Made by a program: the position numbers and the translations under genes
Notes under the pieces: generated by a model
Seen by the model: only the letters and a program-made list of their open reading frames with translations
Told to the model about the DNA's origin: nothing
The model's database searches: none
DNA from: Bacteriovoracaceae bacterium
Lineage (GTDB): Bacteria; Bdellovibrionota; Bacteriovoracia; Bacteriovoracales; Bacteriovoracaceae
Length of the DNA stretch: 46,213 nt
Assembly: GCA_028101965.1 (NCBI GenBank)
Contig: JAOHMI010000012.1
Span: 1-46,213, forward strand
Direction: 5' to 3'
Shown here: piece after piece, positions 42,394 through 46,213 of the stretch
Layout: each line of letters opens with the position of its first letter
Numbering within the stretch: position 1 is the first letter of the stretch

Positions 42394-45359
42394 ATGGTTT
42401 TCTCCGACAACCAAGTGGCCAAAAGCTCTCCTGGCAGTATATTTATTTTTTGAGTAACTTTTTCCGAAGGCATTAAGTGTAAAGGAATTGGTAAATTTCC
42501 GAATGTATCACTTAAAATGAGCTCATCTCCCTTTTCATCCCCTTGTCTAAAACCTTGGATTTCTCCTTGTAAGAAAGCATTCTCCTCCCCTAGTTCCAGC
42601 ATAATGCCTTTGAGAGTAACCATTTTGGAGAAGACTTTAAAAAATTTGTGAAAATTTTTGAGGGTCACTGCGCTTATGTTTTTTCGATTAAATCTCTTAA
42701 TGAATTTATTCTGTAATTTAATAAGACGATCGGCCATTTCTTCTATTCTCAAAGCGTCATATTGATTTTGTCCATATTTAGTTAGCATATAACGAAAACT
42801 TGCTCGCTTAAAATTGGTTAATTTTACGATACCTGCATAATCGATTTTCATTTTAAGTCGCAAAATATACAGCAAGATTGATCGACTCGATTTAATGGAG
42901 ATGGGATCAAAAATTTTATAACCTGCTTCTTGATTGAGCTTTCTTAGAAATTTTTTGGCTTTTTTCTGTTTTACTTTAAACCCGTTAAAAATTCTTTCAT
43001 ATTGAAATACCAGCTGGTCTTGATCAAACTCAGTGACTAACACTCTATTTTTTGCCCTTCCTCCCATCGTTAAACCAGGATTTATAAACGGAATGGACTG
43101 AATATTGTAATCCCATTCTAGTATAGTTTGAAAGAATTTATTAAACGATTCGATGGCAAAGTTCTCAAAGTCTAGACCATTTGTATAGGCATCATACCTT
43201 CGAGTGATCCGGTAACTTTCTTTATCGTCTTTATGTTTAACTATAATTTTCTGTGAACTTTTAATGCGGTTCCGACGAAAAAATAAAGCATAGAATGAGG
43301 AATTGAAATCCTTTATACTGTGCTCGATTTTATGTGGCTTGAAATACTCATCGAGAATTGAAGAATTATTTTTAATTATAGATGCAGTTAGTGCTCGTGA
43401 CTTTTCTTGTTTTATTTCATTTAGATCAACTTGATAATATTTCATCTTGTTTTTAGAAGCTCTCCATCTTCCAGAGATGCCAACAACAGGAATATAGGAA
43501 TCTATTCGTAGTGAGAGCATTAGATTTAATACCTTTCCATCGTCTTGATAAATATGAATTTCATCCTTTGATGCTCGGTAAAGATGGTACCGAGAAACTA
43601 ACATGGACTGCTTTTGGAACCCGGCATAGGCTTTAAGAAGATTTTTATCTAAAATCATATACTGAGATAGGGAGACCCCAATCTCCACGTTAAAATCAGG
43701 CCCTATGAAGTCAGAGATGATCAAAGATTCCCCTACTTTCAAATTCTTCTTTATGTTTTCCATAGTATTCATTTCTAATAAGCTAGCTTTGGATTCAACC
43801 AGATTAGAGCTTTGGTTTTTGGCCAATTGTTGTTGAAATAGTGGAACGATTAAGTTCTTATAGGGCTCTTTAATCGCTTTTTTAATACTTTCTAAGGGTT
43901 TGATATGGGAATAAACTCGTTGTAATGAGAGGTTAGCACCACCTTTAAATGATAATGGTGCTTCTAGCCCTTCAATTCCCACAAACATTCCCAAAGAGAA
44001 ACTTACCCCAAAGTTATCCACCGATTGAACTTGATGATTTGTCCCAAGGTAATTTCCAGTAATAATATTACGACTGAGTATAATATTTCCTCTTATATTA
44101 GGAACGATTACTGCTTGAGTGGGATAAAACAAACCCTGATCTAAGACAATATCTTTAAGTTTCTCTCGATAGGCTTTTTCTCCTCCAATCACCATCAGGT
44201 TATTAAGCTGGCCAATAACTGCAGCAAAAGATTCACTTTGTAATCTTGATAAAGCATAGTGTCCAAGCTCTGAATTAGAAAAGGGTGATTGAGGATTTCC
44301 AAAGGAAAAGCGTGAAGCATATCCAGGAAAAAATTCTTTTCTAATATCACCGTTAACTAATTCTTGTCCGTAACTAATTTTTGGATCAAACTCTAATTCA
44401 GAAAACTCGTTACTTAGATTGAATACCTTTAATAGCGAGTTTCTCCGAGATATAATTTTTTCGATTAGTAAATGCTCAATGGCTTTTGGGTAATGAGACC
44501 TTACGACGATTTCACTAATATCAGAGCGAGAGAGCTTTAAGATTTTCCTTAAAATCCATCTTGCATCTTCATAACTTGTTCCATATTGATTCTTTAACCA
44601 AGCGCCATGATTTAAAGATGCATGACCTAAAACGATTCTTGCACCTTTCCAGCTAAACAAATTAACTGATTCTGATGTATCAACAAGAGATATTGGAATA
44701 TAGACGCTTCTTAATACTCGTCGATCGCGATGAATATTTTTATTCATAATTCCCAGGGTAAGATTATAAATAGTAGACTTTGCTGAGAAAGCCACCACAT
44801 CTTCAATGACATAAGTATTCTTATTTCCTTTAATGATTTCTTTAACCCAGCGAGATGAACTGGCCAAAAGCTTATCATCAATACTGGCCTTAAAGTATTC
44901 TTCATCCACTGTATCATTGAAGGATAAGTTAATCTTAGACAGAAATTGAGTCTGAGGAACTTTGTAGCCAATCTTTTCTAGTATATTTTTTCTTAATAAA
45001 AAATTGTGATTTTTCTTTGATAGATAAAAATGAATAATCTCACCATTTTCTTTTTTAGCCGATACTTTCAGAATTCCTAATCGAGAGGGTAGAATATCGA
45101 CAAATTCTAATGCCTCATTCGCATCAATTAAGACATGATTTGTGATCAAATTGTTGTCTTTTAAAACATTACTATTTTTTTTAATATCAATTAAACTAAT
45201 GTCATGTCCCTTAATTGCCATTTGATGTGCTTGTTGAGGACCAACCTGCAAATCAACTGCAGCTTTCAAGCTGTATTTAAGGGGTATGAGCCCCGGAATA
45301 ACTTCCGAAGCCCATACATTTGTAATTAAAAATAAAAGAGAGAGAATTAATTTTTGCAT
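42390..45359 (-). CDS. Large secreted protein of unknown function, coupled to the S8 protease
   Basis: A 989-residue protein with a signal peptide (residues 1-17, ending VWAS). The first 500 residues are mixed alpha/beta, with motifs such as VVGISGRWRASKN further on and a long segment rich in short strands. The C-terminal 300 residues are basic and helical. Only short hydrophobic segments occur after the signal, so it is periplasmic or secreted rather than integral in the inner membrane. No known domain or catalytic site was recognised, and there are almost no cysteines. Its TGA overlaps the protease ATG, which couples their translation. It starts 17 bases after the aromatic-rich lipoprotein gene. 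Confidence 0.75.
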   Translation of the reverse strand: MQKLILSLLFLITNVWASEVIPGLIPLKYSLKAAVDLQVGPQQAHQMAIKGHDISLIDIKKNSNVLKDNNLITNHVLIDANEALEFVDILPSRLGILKVSAKKENGEIIHFYLSKKNHNFLLRKNILEKIGYKVPQTQFLSKINLSFNDTVDEEYFKASIDDKLLASSSRWVKEIIKGNKNTYVIEDVVAFSAKSTIYNLTLGIMNKNIHRDRRVLRSVYIPISLVDTSESVNLFSWKGARIVLGHASLNHGAWLKNQYGTSYEDARWILRKILKLSRSDISEIVVRSHYPKAIEHLLIEKIISRRNSLLKVFNLSNEFSELEFDPKISYGQELVNGDIRKEFFPGYASRFSFGNPQSPFSNSELGHYALSRLQSESFAAVIGQLNNLMVIGGEKAYREKLKDIVLDQGLFYPTQAVIVPNIRGNIILSRNIITGNYLGTNHQVQSVDNFGVSFSLGMFVGIEGLEAPLSFKGGANLSLQRVYSHIKPLESIKKAIKEPYKNLIVPLFQQQLAKNQSSNLVESKASLLEMNTMENIKKNLKVGESLIISDFIGPDFNVEIGVSLSQYMILDKNLLKAYAGFQKQSMLVSRYHLYRASKDEIHIYQDDGKVLNLMLSLRIDSYIPVVGISGRWRASKNKMKYYQVDLNEIKQEKSRALTASIIKNNSSILDEYFKPHKIEHSIKDFNSSFYALFFRRNRIKSSQKIIVKHKDDKESYRITRRYDAYTNGLDFENFAIESFNKFFQTILEWDYNIQSIPFINPGLTMGGRAKNRVLVTEFDQDQLVFQYERIFNGFKVKQKKAKKFLRKLNQEAGYKIFDPISIKSSRSILLYILRLKMKIDYAGIVKLTNFKRASFRYMLTKYGQNQYDALRIEEMADRLIKLQNKFIKRFNRKNISAVTLKNFHKFFKVFSKMVTLKGIMLELGEENAFLQGEIQGFRQGDEKGDELILSDTFGNLPIPLHLMPSEKVTQKINILPGELLATWLSEKTI

Positions 45360-45376
45360 ATTTATACTCTTAGTTT

Positions 45377-46213
45377 TTATAAGTCCGATAAGTCATATTC
45401 TGTTAAGAATTTACCCATTAACTCAGGAGTTGTTTTATTAAATTTAGCTGCTCTTTCTAAAAGAACTTTATAAGACTCTTCAGTGCCTTTGTTCTTTTTC
45501 TTAAGCGCGCCTTCAATGTCTTTAAAACTGACTCCTAAGGCTTTCTTCGCGAAAGTATCTTTCTCATCACCTGTTAATTCTCTTTGATTTTCTAAAGCAT
45601 TGTATTTTTGCACAAGGCCTGCAATACGATCGGCCCTACCAACAGAAAGCTGTAAAGAGTTTTTCAAGCTAGTTGAAATAACCTTTTTCGCTATGTCTTG
45701 CTTAAAGGCAGCAAGGGTTTCTAAATCCTTGGAAACATCTTGAGTATTTGAAAACCTAAATCCTCCACCTGTGTAATAAGTGTACCAATGAGATGTATCA
45801 ACATACACTTCACCTACATACCAAGTTTCTGTGTAGTAGTCCTCTACCCAGCACTCACACCAGTCGTCCCAGTATTCATAGTAGTAATACTCCGTTTCAT
45901 AGACACTTTCCCAGTAGCCCGATTCGACCCACTCAGTGAACTTCTCCAGGTTGCGAACTATATCTGTTCCCTCTATGGCTATAGAAGAAAAGTCAGCATA
46001 GGCCACCATCAGATCTCGGTCTAATTTTTCTAAATTATAGGCCGAGTACTCACCAGTAACTTCGTTTTCATAAACGACGTATTCACCAGTTTCAGTCCAA
46101 AGTTTTGCAATTGAATGATCTTGCCCAGTTTCCGCTTCAAGTAACTTTAATAAGTGCTTGGCATCCTTCCGGTGACCACATGAAATAAATAAAAATAAAA
46201 TGGGAATTGAAAG
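45377..46213 (-). CDS. Aromatic-rich lipoprotein, 5' end cut by the window edge
   Basis: The frame is open past a Met codon at 46009 to the right edge. The first visible residues, LSIPILFLFISCGHRKDA, are the end of a lipoprotein signal with lipobox LFISC, so only a few residues are missing. At least 278 residues are present. A segment encoded at 45758-45919 is extraordinary: about 20 of 54 residues are Tyr or Trp, with runs such as TEYYYYEYWDDWCECW, many acidic residues and a CxC. The C-terminal 130 residues are a helical Lys/Glu-rich domain. No family was recognised. It is the first visible gene of the protease operon. The aromatic, acidic segment could bind glycans or metal, or pack as a surface-exposed beta structure. 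Confidence 0.75.
   Translation of the reverse strand, partial: LSIPILFLFISCGHRKDAKHLLKLLEAETGQDHSIAKLWTETGEYVVYENEVTGEYSAYNLEKLDRDLMVAYADFSSIAIEGTDIVRNLEKFTEWVESGYWESVYETEYYYYEYWDDWCECWVEDYYTETWYVGEVYVDTSHWYTYYTGGGFRFSNTQDVSKDLETLAAFKQDIAKKVISTSLKNSLQLSVGRADRIAGLVQKYNALENQRELTGDEKDTFAKKALGVSFKDIEGALKKKNKGTEESYKVLLERAAKFNKTTPELMGKFLTEYDLSDL

Noticed and set aside
42394-42414. Earlier ATG for the S8 protease
   Set aside because: It would put seven residues before the signal peptide, while 42393 has GGAG at a good distance and an ATGA overlap.
45377-46009. Met at 46009 as the true start of the aromatic-rich protein
   Set aside because: The frame stays open to the window edge and encodes a lipobox signal peptide (LFISC) at the edge, so the gene starts outside the window.
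1-46213. CRISPR arrays, tRNA/rRNA genes, insertion sequences or prophage genes
   Set aside because: No regularly spaced repeats, no cloverleaf with CCA-type end, no transposase or integrase motifs and no phage structural genes were seen on reading the window and its frames.

Overview
The window reads as chromosome from a low-GC, Gram-negative bacterium of the Bdellovibrionota, most likely the Bacteriovoracia branch (Bacteriovorax/Halobacteriovorax-like). This placement is an inference from AT-rich coding sequence, many long secreted proteins and lipoproteins without familiar domains, a Planctomycetes-style DUF1592/DUF1588/DUF1585 cytochrome protein, a fused 2-oxoacid dehydrogenase E1, and RapA plus YbiT/YkpA-type ABC-F genes. 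No rRNA, tRNA, phage, insertion sequence or CRISPR array was seen. I count 26 well-supported genes plus the probable tail of one more at the left edge. The right-edge gene is cut by the window.

Layout. 1-1.7 kb: a secreted protein-glutaminase-like deamidase and an unknown secreted protein, each followed by a hairpin. 1.7-4.8 kb (minus): a two-gene operon of PLP enzymes, one fold-type I and one decarboxylase-like fold-type III. 4.9-11 kb: exported proteins, including a haem-binding lipoprotein coupled to a Tat-exported partner. 11.2-12.0 kb: an exported LmbE/PIG-L-type deacetylase. 12.1-16.5 kb (plus): an acyl-CoA operon of fused E1 alpha-beta, a FabD-like acyltransferase lacking the malonate-binding arginine, and glutaryl-CoA dehydrogenase. 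16.6-18.4 kb (minus): a small glycine-rich membrane or secreted protein followed in the same frame by a secreted protein with a possible caspase-like His/Cys pair. 18.8-22.3 kb (minus): full-length pyruvate carboxylase. 22.5-31.6 kb: exported proteins, including a cadherin/Ig-like protein, a 1412-residue CARDB-repeat lipoprotein and a large helical secreted protein, with an 874-base gene-free stretch holding a terminator and a 106-base inverted-repeat element. 31.7-38.4 kb: an ABC-F ATPase and RapA (minus), divergent from a PAS histidine kinase (plus). 38.5-46.2 kb: a secreted beta-rich protein facing a three-gene minus-strand operon that encodes an aromatic-rich lipoprotein, a 989-residue secreted protein and a subtilisin-like protease.

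Central metabolism (pyruvate carboxylase, acyl-CoA operon, PLP pair) and machine-recycling functions (RapA, ABC-F) are interspersed with an unusually dense secretome: 17 of 26 genes carry an N-terminal export signal. The most promising undescribed units are the PLP enzyme pair, the E1/FabD-like/GcdH operon, the protease operon at the right edge, and the secreted deamidase and caspase-like candidates. All functional statements rest on motifs read by eye, without database searches.
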